DNA of 64,000 nucleotides from Grammothele lineata (taxonomy: Eukaryota > Basidiomycota > Agaricomycetes > Polyporales > Polyporaceae), in assembly GCA_002150815.3 (NCBI GenBank), contig NDFF03000055.1, forward strand, positions 310,001 through 374,000, in the 5' to 3' direction. Made by a program: the position numbers and the translations under genes. Below the pieces are notes generated by a model. It had not been told where the DNA came from. It made no database searches and saw only the letters and a program-made list of their open reading frames with translations. How positions within the stretch are numbered: the stretch's first letter is position 1; every line of letters begins with the position of its first letter. Positions 1-12,310 of the stretch are shown piece after piece.

Positions 1-312
1 GAGGCACCGCAACGTGTCCCGGCGTTCAACAAGCTTCTTCAGCGTGATCTGCACGACACTAATGAGGAACGTAAGATGTACAGTATAATACCGGTCCTCG
101 GAACACGGTGGGTCCTCGGAACAGGCACATTTTCGGCCAGTAATAGGCGTACTAGTTGTCCATATGACATCCTTAAAATGCGTCTGTTTGCTATTCAAGC
201 CCACGTGTTTTTTTTCAGCAGCCTAGGACTTGTTGTATGCCGTTTGACAAGTTATGTTTGTCGGATTTGGCGGATTTTTGGACTTTTGAGCGAATTGTGC
301 GTGACGTGGTGA
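1..312 (+). other. Open reading frame entering from the left edge
   Basis: A frame is open from base 1 to a stop at 310-312. The first 22 codons before the inverted-repeat segment read like ordinary coding sequence. From about base 66 onward the frame runs into the left arm of the 66-787 repeat segment and loses any protein-like character. It could be the 3' end of a gene truncated by that segment, or chance. No family was recognised. Confidence 0.15.
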
Positions 313-787
313 CACATAAATCACTTGTTTAATCCCATAGTTTTAATAGTGGTATGTAATATCCGTGTTGGAGTTTCAGGCTTATCGACCGAGTGCCCAG
401 TGCACAACATAGAAGTCTTCCGACTGTCCCATAATCGTCGCAAGCGCCGTGACGCATCATCGGGCGGCAGCAGCCGACAGCAGCCAACTCGCGCCTCACG
501 CCAGCGCTTGAGCCATGATAAGATTAGTTTGGTGTCCCAATCGGGCTTATCGGTGCGTTGTGTGAGTGTTCCGAGGACTGACTTAATACCGATAACGAGT
601 TCAGACATAGATTCCACTCGATCTCTCACAAACATACCGGTTCTCTTCAAAGTAGAGCTTTAGTACGCAGTTCATGGCTATCTTTCTCCATCGGTCTTTC
701 CCGATTGATTTCTAATGAAGTCTTGAATATCCTACACTTACATCACAAATTGGTTGTTCCGAGGAACGGTATTATACTGTACGTTCC
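66..787. repeat. Inverted-repeat-bounded segment, MITE-like
   Basis: The left arm (66-104) and right arm (756-787) are inverted copies of each other. They share an 8-base start, then a 13-base run around CAGTATAATACCG, then TCCTCGGAAC. The left arm has 7 extra bases (AGATGTA) and there is one mismatch. A related 13-base piece (94-106) recurs inverted at 566-578. The interior is clearly less GC-rich than the DNA from about 790 onward. There is no convincing target duplication and no transposase-like frame, so this is a candidate non-autonomous element or its remnant. Confidence 0.45.
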
Positions 788-1430
788 GGAAAATGCGGCG
801 CTCCCGACGGCGCAGCGTGTATACAGACCATGTGTGTGGACTGGTGAAGCGCCGAACATTCGACGGTGCAGACATTGTGTGGTTTCGGGCGCCCCGCCTT
901 GTGGCGTCGGAGGGGGGCGGAAGTCGCCTACTTATGTATGGCTAGAAGCCCGGGCTCCGAGTCCGAGCCCGCACCCGAGCCCGACGCTGATCTGACACCG
1001 CCAGAGTGCTTGTCGATATCAGCCTCCCCTGCCGTAGATCCTGGCAGCAGGGCCGCCGCCAGGGGCGTCGCCGACGCGTACCGGGACGGACGTGCGTCCA
1101 AAGCCTGAGCTTACTCGTAACGGACGGCTGCCAGCGTCGCGTCGGCTGCGACGCGGCGCGGACAGGTCGCGACGTCGCCGACATGTGCTGCCGCAAAGTT
1201 CGCGTCCAGTCAATTCGCCGAACTCACCGGCCTCCCGCGCGACGCCCCGCAAGCCAACTACGTCACTCGCCCGCCTGCGCCGTCGCCGCCTGCTTCTTTT
1301 CCGACGGGGACTCGAGGATTCGAGGGCGCGCTTCGCGCGCGAATTGTGGCCACCGACCTGTTCGGCCGCGCGCGGCATCTTTTGATCCCTTCTATCCCTG
1401 ATCTCAACTCCCTGCGCACATCCCCGAAAC

Positions 1431-1440
1431 TATATAAAGG
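1431..1440 (+). promoter_or_regulatory. Orphan TATA-box-like element
   Basis: TATATAAAGG is a near-ideal TATA box. About 50-60 bases downstream there is a pyrimidine-rich start-like stretch with CAGTCTTCC near 1489. No convincing gene follows; the small open frames at 1476 and 1558 look random. It may drive a non-coding RNA or be fortuitous. Confidence 0.3.
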
Positions 1441-3263
1441 GACTTCTCCGCGGCGCGCGCACGGAGCTCGAAGGGGTGCGCGACGGACAGTCTTCCTCTC
1501 AACACCCCGCACACGTCGCGGGGAATAGACAACTGTACGGGCGAGATCGAGCATTCCATGGAGGTGCCACAGGGCGTACACCCGCGGCCGGCGAACAAAC
1601 CCTGTCGGGCGAACGGAGTGAGTGCCTGGATCGCGGATGCAAAAGGGGCTACATGGGGCGGCCCGCGGCGCGATACATCGCGACCTGTTACTTCCACCTT
1701 CCACGCCTGCCCGAGGGCTGTCACCCCAGCCGTACGCGTACAGGCCGCAGACATCCATCGTCCTCCGCGAGCGCAGCGGTGCCTCTTCGCAGGCGCCCGG
1801 CCGCGAACTTCGCGTGCCCTGCGCTCCGCCCCGTTCAAAGTGCGCCTCGAGACGTCTTCGGAGGGGTCGAATGGGGCTAACGGTCCTTAGCCGTGCACGA
1901 ACAACCCCACGCGCGACGTCGGCACCGCGTACGCGAGGGCCACGAGGGCGTCCCGCCCTGCATCCAAGCATGTTCATGGACGCCGAAGACGCAGGATCGC
2001 GCGCGAGTCCAAAAGCACCGTGGCTGCCTCCGCCGATCACGCACTGCTGCAGCCAGACGTGTCTTCCCTGTCGACCTGCCAATTGAGGGCCCGCGTACGT
2101 GGATGGATACATATGGATGTGCACCTTCTCCGCTCGAAACCCTCCAGCCTCCAGGCCTCCAGTGCTCCGCGGGCTTCGAGCGCGGGCTCCGCTCACCCGC
2201 CGCCGACCCAGAATGTCGAGAAGCTCAAGACCTGGAGGCGGCAAAACCATGTCCGTCGCCGCCAGCTGCATACTATGACAGCACGCGCGGGCCCTGGGCC
2301 GCGAGAAAACTCGTCCGCCCGCAGGGCCTGCGCGATCTTCTATCTCGACATGCGGCGCTGCCCCCGGGCCAGCCGTCGACGTACTACCGTGGCGGCGCGG
2401 GTTCGGGCGGTGGAGAACTCCGGATGAGGGCCGGCGTCCTACATGCTTTGCTACACCACGTACAAATAAGTACGCGCAGATGCGGATGCAGATGCGGCTG
2501 CGCTCTGCAGCACCTTGTTGTCACTTGTCGGCGGTTTGGACACCGGGAGGCTCCGCGATTGATCTGTGCCCCTATTACACGACGTTGTCCAACGTGTGAA
2601 GCCGAGAAGAGGCGTGCCGAGGGAGTATGGTTCGTCAAGGCGACTACTGGACAGCTTGGTCCCTCGCGACATGCAGAGCCAAAACGAACTGGATATCTCG
2701 AGCGCCTAGAGCAGGATGAGTAAGTACAGCCTGAGTCGATGACGCACCTACCGCACTTACCAATTCCAGCCCGGGGCCCGTTCGAAGGATAACGTTGTGT
2801 ACGGCTCGAGCGACGCGCCACCGACGACCGCCCTACAAATTCAGAGACGTTCTCGAGCGAGGAAATGACGGAAGGCGGGGAAAAAGAGGGCGGCGTGCAT
2901 ACATACAGTAGTAATCGGGAAGGACGCTTCCATGCCGGCGTCGCGCGCTGCCTCGGCAATCCAACTTCGCAGAGCTAAGCACTAGCAGCTGTACGTGTGT
3001 GTGTATAAGGTGTACAGCACTGGTTCGTCGGTCGAGGGGCTCCGCGCGCGCGCCCATGTGGGTGTGTTTTTGGTTTTTGGCAGCCGGAGCGCACAGGCTG
3101 GTGGCGGGTATGCGGGTAGGCCAGGGCCGAGGAACAGCTCACAGGGCTGTTTGCGGACGCTCTCGTAAGTTGTGGACCGCAGCGTCGAGGGGGGACGTAA
3201 GTAACCCGGCGGCCACGACGCGATCTGAGCGGTGCTGTCACCCACACCGTGGTCGGGCGCACA

Positions 3264-3290
3264 CGTCGCGTCGCGTCGCGTCGCGTCGCG
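3264..3290. repeat. GTCGC microsatellite
   Basis: About five tandem copies of a GTCGC pentamer sit in the gene-poor GC-rich region. A related pentamer array (GACTC) occurs at 21260-21283. Confidence 0.9.
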
Positions 3291-3433
3291 GGTGCGCGCA
3301 GTGCGAATCTTCTGCCGCGATGGGACTGGGAGGTGAGCGGGCGCGATGGGGCCACGATTGGAATAGGGAGGGGGGTACTTACTTGACTCGTATACACTGA
3401 GCTAAGCCGAGCCGGCCGACGTCTCGTAGGCAT

Positions 3434-3453
3434 ACATACATACGTATGTATGT
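3434..3453. repeat. Perfect 20-bp palindrome
   Basis: ACATACATACGTATGTATGT is a perfect palindrome of alternating purine and pyrimidine. It could extrude as a cruciform or adopt Z-DNA. It is the longest perfect member of the CATA/TACGTA class scattered through the gene-poor parts of the window. Confidence 0.9.
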
Positions 3454-6400
3454 CTCCCGAGTCCTCGACAAGCTCAAGCGAGCTGACGGGAAGCACGCCA
3501 TCGTCGCGCGCCCCACTGCGAAGAAGCCTCTGAATCAAAGAAGACGCACGAACTGCTCATCCACTGTCAAAAAACCGCAAAGCCACTTACCTAACGCCCA
3601 TCCTGCCAGTGACATAGCCGGCAGCGATGTGCACCGCGTCTTCTCTTCCACGCCGCTGAGAGTCAGACACAACGACGCGCCCGCTGCCGACCACATCACC
3701 AGTGGCAGTCGTGACCGTTCCGGCATCTTCGCGGAGTGTGTCCGTAAAGCCATCCCACGCGCCGTCGACCGCCGACGTAAAAGGCGCGCCCGAACCCGTG
3801 CTACGGCTCCCAGGTAAGCAAGGGCTTGCGAGATGATCGATGACGCTCGTCGATGGTCGATGGTCGATGTTCGTTAGTCGACGCTCGATGGTCGCTGATG
3901 ACGGCAGCCCGGTCGCGCGACGTTGCGGACCAGCGCGCAGACGGTGCGCGCCCCGCCAGAGTACTCGTCGGCGTGAGACGCGGCCGCGTCGACGATCACG
4001 GCTTGTCGAGACGTCGACGAGAGATCGCGTTCGAACGCGCGCGCTCGCGCCGTTCTCAGAAGTTCCTGTTAAGTTAGCGTGTCGTTGTCGTTGTCGTGCC
4101 GTTGTGCGCAGCGAGCGCCCCTCGCGACCACGGCGACGATGCTCGAAAGTCAACAGCCGACTTTCGAGATTCGAGAAAAAGCGGGCCGCGGAGCCCGCGC
4201 GCGGCGCGCGGACCCTGGGCGTGCATGTGGGCCCGCGAGGGGTATCAATTCATTGAATTCAATGGAGGCGTAATGAAGGCGTGACATCAGAGCACCCTGC
4301 GAACTTCGCGTTGATTAGTGTGCGCGTGCGCGGGCTTCGAAGCGCACGCACCGCTATGGAGGGCATCAGAGCGATGGGCCTCTCGGACGCCGGCGTTCAA
4401 AGTGCTCGCGCGTACGGTGGGTATATGTTTTCGATGTTTGTCTATTTTTAATGAGCCCAAATGAGCCTGGAAGAATATACGACAAAGTAAGTACGACTAT
4501 GCATGAGACACAACCAGCCCACTCACACGATCAGTCCAAAGTGTATGACGGGCCGGGTCTATCGGACTCCGCGTCCATCAGAGCCGCATGCTGTCAACCC
4601 AGGTCGAGCAGTGAGATATTAAACCGGAGAGCACGCTGCGCGCACGCGTACCTTCTGTCCAGGAGCCTTACCATCACGGCGGGCGCGCCAGAAGCCCGCC
4701 TTAGAGTCGCAAGGGACGACAGGCGGGCGACGCGAGAGGGGCGGTTTTTCCGGGATCCATCTTCTGGCACGACATAAGGAGATCTACTGAGGAGATGCAA
4801 GATCGATGAGCGAAGAAGAAAGGGACGCACAACCCTAGTTGGAGCGGCCCGGCGGAGGAGGGCGGAGGTCGACGCCAAGTTCCAAGCGTCCAACGCGTGG
4901 CATAGCAACGCGCAACATCGCCCAACGGGAGAATGTTCATGGCGCGGTGCGAGCATCGTCGTCCGCGCTTCACGGCCGTATGTACCAGCCTGAGTGCCTC
5001 CTGAGGTCTTCCGAAAACCGAAAGGCGTCCGGATCGCGGATACAATATTTTCTCTAGAACGAGCGGAGCGCGCTGGCGGTACTGGGAGGGCGGATCAGAG
5101 AGTGTTCAGCCTGCTTTGTGTCAAGACCGGAACAAGCCCGACCGAACTCACCTCGAGGCCAAAAGCTCGGGGGGGCCGCCCGGAGAGAAGGTCTTCTCCC
5201 GTCGAGCTGAGACTCAGAGTCACAATGTATCAAAACGCGCTGCAGAGCATCGGCCTACGGCTTGTCTGGAAAACACGGGGCTAGCTGGATCATCCTCGGC
5301 GCCGCTGCTACGGATAGATGTCAGGAAGTCGATTGAGGCTATGAGGTCTTTGGGCAATAGGTGGTTCTGCACGTACCACAGTGCAGAGCATATATGTGTC
5401 GAGACGCGGTGGATGAGCGGCAATTGATCGTGCCAGCGGAGGAGCAAAGTCGTCGAATGCAAATTCGAAATAGGAGATCAAAGAAAATGCTGTGCTAGGC
5501 GCGTCTGGATATTCGGAAACGATGCGCCTAATCGGGCAGGCGCCTAAATATGTTCAGTATTGAACGAGTCGTTGCTTTATTCGACGACGGCGACATAGAA
5601 GATTATTGACGCTCTCGGCCTGCGTACGTACGTACCAATTGCTCTCTAACCGCATAACTAAGTGTATCCGTAATCATATAGACGACGGTACGTGGCCCGT
5701 TGAGAGGGCACTTCAAACTGTCAGATGCGTCCCATGCCTGTCCGATTTCGTTGACCAACAGGCGAATAGACCTTCCTGGACAGCGCCGCAAAATCTGGGG
5801 ACCCGAGGAGAGGCCGTTACAAAGGAAAGAAGCGTCCCAAATTGTCCAGCATTGCTACCACCCCACTCATGCCTCGTGCGAGGCCCTCACAAGCCCCCCG
5901 CATGCGCCGCAACCGCGGCTCCGATGCGGCGTCCGCCGCTCTGCAGCGCAATATGCCCGTAAGCTTTCCTTGGCTTCGCGAAGACCCCATATGCCAGCAC
6001 GAAAGGAGGGGATGCAGCGCTACCACGAACGAGCACGGCACGTCCGGCGCGCGCCCCGTCAGAAACAACGTTCAATATCGCCCGCGCCGCCGCGTCGACG
6101 CGCAGACCATCGACCATCGACGACGCCCTGCGAGGGCTCGACGCGCACGCATGCGGCGTGCAGCGTGCCCGCCGCGCGGAAACCGAGCAGCGCGGGCTCA
6201 GATCGTCGCCTGTACCACTGTCCAGTGTCCAGGGACCAAGGACTGCCAGCATCCCCGATGGGCACCGGACCAGGGGACCGGACGCGCCGCTGACGTCGCC
6301 GTCGCTGAGCATGGACCCTGCAATCCCCTTCGAGCTTCTCAGTGCCGAGGAAGGAGCAACAGCCCCAGCACGCACGCGTACGACGCCACCCCGGGCCTGT

Positions 6401-9400
6401 CGCGCGGGTGGCTGGCGGCTGGCGACGTACTACGTGCACGCTGTCACAGAGTGCTGGGGAACGAAAACGAAGAGGAGGCCAGGATCAGCGCGGTTTCTCC
6501 GAAATGGGCTCGCAGGCCCAGGGGCCACAGCTACGCACCGAGCTCGGAGCGCCCGCGCGCTTCCCCCAGGGCGCATTTGTAGTCCAATTCGGCATCGTAC
6601 TTGTCGAAATCAGAGGGCGGCGCTGGGGACCAGGGAGTCGGATTCTGGGCTCGTCGGGCGACGCGGAAGCGAGGATGAGCCGCCGCGGGCCCGGAGCTGC
6701 TGGGCAGCTGGGGGTCTCCTCCCTCCCGGGGAGGAACCTTCCATTCGAACGACCTTCAAGCAAGTTCCGAGCTACGGCGTTGTGGCCGAGCAAGTGACTG
6801 CAACGGCGAGCCTGGTGCAATTGTCAACGGCACGGTGAGCATTCCGTGAGTACGCACCTCAAGCACGAATTCCGTCCATTTGAGCGGAATGCGAATTCGA
6901 GTGCGAGGCGGTCGGGAAGGCCTCGAGGCTCGAGGCTGCCACCAGGCTTCTATCATCGCAGGATGTTGGCCCGGAGGCTTCGGAGGCGTCGATGCGCACC
7001 GTGCCTCCATCTCCCACAGCTCTAGCGGCAGGCGATCGCATCGATAGAAATCTGGAAAACCAACGCACGCGGTCCCGGTCGCGCGCGGGACGCGGGAAAT
7101 AGTACTAAGACTTGCGCATCTCGTGCGGCCTGCGCGGGGGTCTGTGGGAGGGGCTAGTCAGTATGTGGCCGCGAACTCTGAACCCAGTTACCTAGAAGCC
7201 TCCAGGGCACGCGCACCTGCACGGCGCCAGAAAAGCATCCGCGAACCGTGCGCACCTGGAACCCCAGGGCGCGCCGGTATAAGATATCGCCCTGACCGCT
7301 GCCGTAGTGCCGCCGCCGGGGATATCTGCAGCGCGAAGCGGCCGACTCCCTTCTCGATCCACGTACAGTGGACAATGAGGGGACATGTTCTGTCTTCTGA
7401 GCCCTGCGCATCCGGATATCCAGATATCTACAGGACGAGTCAATTACGGGGGCCAAGAACGTGATATCATCGATCGGAAGACGACCCACCGCTGCGCGCG
7501 CCCGCGCACGGGCGACGCCGAACCCAACTCTCTTCGACATCTCAGGCGCGCGTCTCCTCCTCGAGCCCGAGCCCGAGAGCCGCGCGCCTGCGCCGCCCGT
7601 TGCAAGGCTTCGCGACGCCCCGAATGTATTCCAGGACACAGAGAACTGCTCCCCGGCGCCAAAGGGAAGCCCTTCTTTCAGGCGCGGCGAAGTTGTTGTG
7701 CGTGGGGGCGAGCAGGGAGGTAGTCGGGGGAAGGCTCGCGCGCGATAGGTCGCGCGAGAAGGTACTTGGTAGTCTGGTCGGCGCGCCGCTCCCACGCGCG
7801 AACGACCGGCTCGCAGGGCCAGCTTCCCGGGATGCGCACTCGTCCTTCCGGGCAGCTTAGCGTGTCGCGCATCGACACGTGGATATCCAGCTGGCTGTGA
7901 ATATCCACTACAGATCCACAGACGACCGTGCTTCATTACGGTTTCCTGTACGGTTCATTCCGATGAAAACTGTCAACTCGCAGCGTCTCTCGAGAACCCG
8001 CGCCGTTCCCCGCGAGACGAGCTCGCTCGAGCGGCTACAAGCGCACCCGTGGCGCATCTTCCTAGGCCTCCTGAGTCGCCAACGTTCGCGTTCTGTTCTC
8101 TCCTCTCCTACCCACGGCACTCATCGCTCTTCGGCGATGGGGCGGTTCGCGGCTTCGCGCGCGACCGCCCCTGGTCTAGTCGCTCGCGGGCACGTATCGC
8201 AACCAGCTGCTCAGGCGCGTGGTCCGAGCCCCACTCCCTCCGCACGGTCTGGAATCTTGGACGCCGCAACTCAGCCCATGGCCATAGGTCCGGCTGCCGC
8301 GCGTCCGGGCCCTCAGGCCTCAGATCTTGGGCCTCAGGTTCTCCACGATTTCGCGCGAGCGCGATCCTCCCCCGCCGAGCGCTCCCAGATCTAGTAGTCG
8401 CTTGCAAGGGAGCGCGGTGGTGGCCAAGCGGGGAAAGGTCGCTGTGCAAGCAAATACATAAGCCTTGACTCGGACTGTGCAACGGGGGCGGCCATGGATC
8501 CGGATCAATCTGGGAGAACGTGCTAGTCAAAATGGGTGTCAATGAGAGACTCACATGCACATGTACATGAGGCGCGTCTTGTCTACCGCACTAGCGTAAT
8601 TACTGTATGTCTTCCAGAGGGCGAAAAACGCACCGCGCGGTACGACCGCACTAGTAGCTGCATTGGCAGAGCGCGAGCGCCCATCCTTTCGTTGGTTCGA
8701 CGAAGCGCCGAGGCTTGAGAGAAACTGTCAGCTCCGGAAGCGGGCGCTGTCATACTTGGCAGCACCTGGCAGCTCTCGATAGCGCCAGGGTCCTCTCAGC
8801 TCTGCAGTATGTAAGTAAGTAGCGCGCAGAGTTCGATCGAGCCTCGGAGTCGGAGTCGGGGGACGTGCGTCGTCAGATCAGAGAGATGCACCCTTACTCA
8901 CACGTCGGTACGTACGTACACCCCCTTCCTTCGATAAGTACTCACATACTCGAACTCGAGCCCCCGCGCGGGGCTCGCGCTGCTTCTTCCATCCCCAGCG
9001 CTCCCCAGCGCCGTCTGCAGCCCGCCGGGGGATGCCGCCGTTCGCCCGTCCGGCACGGGGCGCGGGGCGCGGGTGACGTACCTGGCTGCCACTCGCGCCG
9101 GCTTCTGACAGTGACAGCCCGTACGCACGCACGTACGCACTTGCTTACGCGCAGGCTTCTGTGTTCTCTGTTCTCTCGGGAGGCGCGCGAGACGGATTTG
9201 GGGGCACTGGGCGCGCCGCAGCCACCGGACGTATGTACGTGGACAGTCCTGTGGGGCTTGTGAGTCCGAGTCGTCGTGGGGCAGCCTCTCTTTGCCTTGG
9301 GACGTTCCCCGATGCAGCGCATGCATGCGTTCGCTGATCCCTGCGGGAACCACATGCACGCGCAGGCAGGCGCTCGATACGAAAGAGCACTTGCCAATGC

Positions 9401-10381
9401 ACCATCATGAGACGCGGACTCGGGCTAAGCCTTAAACACCTAAGTGTGCTCGGAGCACGCGCTTCGGGATCGGGATCGGATGCGCGGAAGCTCGCTCTCG
9501 CTCTCGAACGCACCGCCTGGCCCTGAGCCAGCCTGCGGCTTGTGGTCGGGCGGGATACTTACGTCGCGCTGGGAGTGGACGTGGCTCGTGAAAAACACTC
9601 ACAGGCACGCACGCACACGCACACACAGCGGTCCACAGAAGGCACTACTGCGCGTTCTTCCCTTCAAGTTGGACCTTGGCAGGCGTGTGCGACTGTCGAC
9701 AGTGTCGAGCCCCCGACGACGGGGGTCGCGGCTCTTCGATGGTCCATGCATATGTACGTCCGAGTCAACCGTCGACGTCGGTACATAAATACACATGTGC
9801 AGGCACGTGCAAGTACTCCGAGTCCGTATGACGGCTGGCACTGACGGGGACGAGCCCCGGCGGCGACGGCCGACCCACGGTACTCCTGGGACCTGGCGAC
9901 AGATAGACGTAAGCGGACGTCGATATGTATCCAGCCTGACGCACACCCACCTCGACCGTGACTGGCGGACGGAAGGACAGACGTCAGCCCACCCGGCGGC
10001 GTCTGCACGTCCAGCCGTCCTGCGAGTGGCGCGCGCTCCCCTAGGCCTTTTTGCCAGCAGCAGCAGCCACTGGCAGCAGTAACCTGTTCGACGTACATAC
10101 GTAGACATACGTACGGTCACGCGTCCACGTCCAGATAGACGAGCGACGCTCCCGCTCGAGGACGAGAGGCGCGCGCCAGGCATCGAGCGGAGCGAACCTG
10201 ATATGTCAATAGGAACAGGCGACCGCAGCAGGAGTAAAGTATCGACGCTCCAGAAGCGGGACATCCGCACCCGCGCCTACGCGCGCGCCCGTGTGCATTG
10301 GGAGGGTGCCGTCATCGCGCGCGCCCGGGGGCGCCGCGAGCCTCGTGGCGGCGGCGAACGCGAGAACGGCTAGGATGGACC

Positions 10382-10402
10382 CGGCGGGCGGGCGGGCGGG
10401 CG
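10382..10402. repeat. GGGC/GCGG tandem repeat
   Basis: About five tandem GGGC-type tetramers followed by purine-rich sequence. Simple repeat, no coding interpretation. Confidence 0.8.
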
Positions 10403-11470
10403 AAAGTGATGGGGTGATGACGGCGTGGCTGGGAGGGAGGCGGGCTGAGAAAGAATGAAAGAATGAAAGAAAGAACGAAAAAGAAGCCCGGGAGGGGCGC
10501 TTGCGGGGGTACCGCACGGCTTCGAGCCCCGGCTGGCAGATCCCGCCCGACAGTGGGCGCAGATGAATGGGCGCATTCAGACGCATTCGCGTCTCGCGTC
10601 GCGCGTAGTGACGGCGACGTCCGCGACGCCGTGGCTAGCGATCAGGAAGCGATGAACGCCTGTTGGACAGCTCGCTCCCAAATCGGTGCCCGGCGACTCA
10701 CAGGCCCGCGCGCGTGCGCACCTAATATGTATGCAGGACAAGCGGCGAGATGAGATGGATCCGATGAGGCGGCAGGCGATGGGCGAGATGCGACGCGTGC
10801 GCGCTCGAACGCTGCGTCCTGCGCGATGCGGCTGACCGCGAGCGTCCGCCGCGCACACAGGATACGCAGCAGGATCCGGGCGGCGTCCTACGCGAGCCTG
10901 AGGATGACGCAGCCGGGGCGAGCAGATGACGGCCCCAGGGTGGTTCTCGCGGCGGGCGTGACCGCACCGCGTCGACGTCTCTGGGGCGACGGCGCGCGGG
11001 GGAGACGTAATCGCCCCCCATCGGTGCGGGCGATGTGTCGTCGCGAACGGCTTCCGTGGGCGCGGAGGAGGGCCACGCGCGCACATGGCCGTGGGCCCGT
11101 GGCCGCACCGCGAGAACAGTCGCGCGTGCGCGTGCGTCGTTAACTGTTGCTCGAGCTCCGGGATCGGCGCTTCGGAGGAGGTGTGCGAAGGAGGGGTGCT
11201 AGCCGAGAGCGACGGATGCTTCCGCGGCGGCTGGTGGAGGAGCCCCGCTCGCGTCTGCCAGTGCCACGATAATGACATGTCTCGCGACCCTGATCAAGAA
11301 GCGCGCGCGGAGGAGGTCACACAGGCCCAGGGCCGCCGCCGGGGGAGCGATCATCTGGATGCAATGTGACTGCCCGGCGGTGGTGGATCGTGGCGACGTC
11401 GACGCGGTGACTGCCTCAGATCTCACTGCAAACATGCCGCCCCGGGCAGAGAGGCTGGGCGCTGCACCCG

Positions 11471-11857
11471 TCACCGCGTGGAGGCGCGCCGATGTCGTTT
11501 GGGCTGCGTCGCGCCTATAGGGCCGTGCTTCGCGAGCCGGCGAGGAGGCGAAAGGTGGCGCACCGCTTGCTTCGCCGGAGGGAGACAGGGGCTGGAGCTC
11601 GCGCCGGAGAGCATCAAGGAGCCGGGGACGCGAGTTGTCGCCGCGGGCAGGCGGCTCTGCCGGGGATATGCTGGAGGAGGAGGAGGCGAGTTGCTGGGAT
11701 ACGGCGGAGGTGTGGCCTGGCGTGGCACAGCCAGGCCGGAGGACGGTCGGAGGGCTTCGCCTGAATATGGAGGTGGTTCGGCTGGCGCTGGGACTGGGAA
11801 GACGGGTGCGGCGGGGATGGAGCGGCGGAGGAAGACGGTGGCGGAAGGGATGGGCAT
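11471..11857 (-). CDS. Candidate proline-rich protein with PPxY motifs
   Basis: An ATG at 11857 opens a 128-codon frame that would encode a Pro/Ser-rich protein. It contains two PPPY motifs (residues 28-31 and 51-53 region) and a PPAY motif (near 61-64), and ends in a basic tail. PPxY is the established ligand of WW domains such as those of Rsp5/Nedd4 ubiquitin ligases. The frame is open much further upstream without ATG, so the true start and any introns are unknown. It lies head-to-head with the 12311 gene, leaving about 450 bases as a possible shared promoter. Long chance frames are common in this GC-rich DNA, so the call rests mainly on the motif repetition. Confidence 0.28.
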   Translation of the reverse strand: MPIPSATVFLRRSIPAAPVFPVPAPAEPPPYSGEALRPSSGLAVPRQATPPPYPSNSPPPPPAYPRQSRLPAATTRVPGSLMLSGASSSPCLPPAKQAVRHLSPPRRLAKHGPIGATQPKRHRRASTR

Positions 11858-12200
11858 GATGTCGCCGCGGCTTGCGAAGGCTGCGAAGGGACGGATACAT
11901 AACGTTATCTGGCATCTGGTGCGGGCCGGAGACGCGGAGGGGGAGCTTACGGCAACGGGCGATGGGGACCCGGCGGTGTGGCTGGTGCTAGCGTGGAAGC
12001 GGACGCGGCGGCTGCTGTCACGGACGCTCGCCTCGCGAGAATCCGCGATCTGAGAAGGACCCGAACGACCAGACGCGAGCAAAGATGCCGGCCACTCCAA
12101 CGCTCCCTGCCAGGCCTCCTCCCATCCAGAGCTTGTCGATGCGCACCGCCCGGCCCATAACAACGTTATTCTCAATTCGCCTTTTCCCGTCCCCTCCCCA

Positions 12201-12206
12201 TATAAG
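12201..12206 (+). promoter_or_regulatory. TATA box of the 12311 gene
   Basis: TATAAG at this position is followed by a long C/T-rich tract (about 12207-12300) and then the ATG at 12311. This is the usual arrangement of a fungal core promoter, with the transcript start expected near 12230-12240. Confidence 0.6.
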
Positions 12207-12310
12207 TCCCGTCCTCCGCCCCTTCGCCCCCCTTCCCACTCTCCAACCGTAGACGCGCATTCGCCATCCCTTCTCCAACTCTCCCTCGCCCCCGCGCGTA
12301 CGCCCCTGCC

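Larger units (their letters stand above)
788..11470. other. Long GC-rich stretch with no recognisable gene
   Basis: About 10.7 kb in which I could not support any protein gene on either strand. Many frames stay open, but this is expected at high GC and none shows a family motif. Frequent elements are TACGTA palindromes (for example 5625-5636 and 8904-8915), GTAAGTA/TACTTAC donor-like strings, and short tandem repeats. One piece at 4451-4620 looks like exon-intron-exon: the frame continues across a possible intron from about 4487 to 4533. It matches nothing I know. Confidence 0.5.

Noticed and set aside
1258..2271. 337-codon minus-strand frame
   Set aside because: High-GC chance frame: no motifs, several other frames are equally open, and it ends against the orphan TATA region in the opposite direction.
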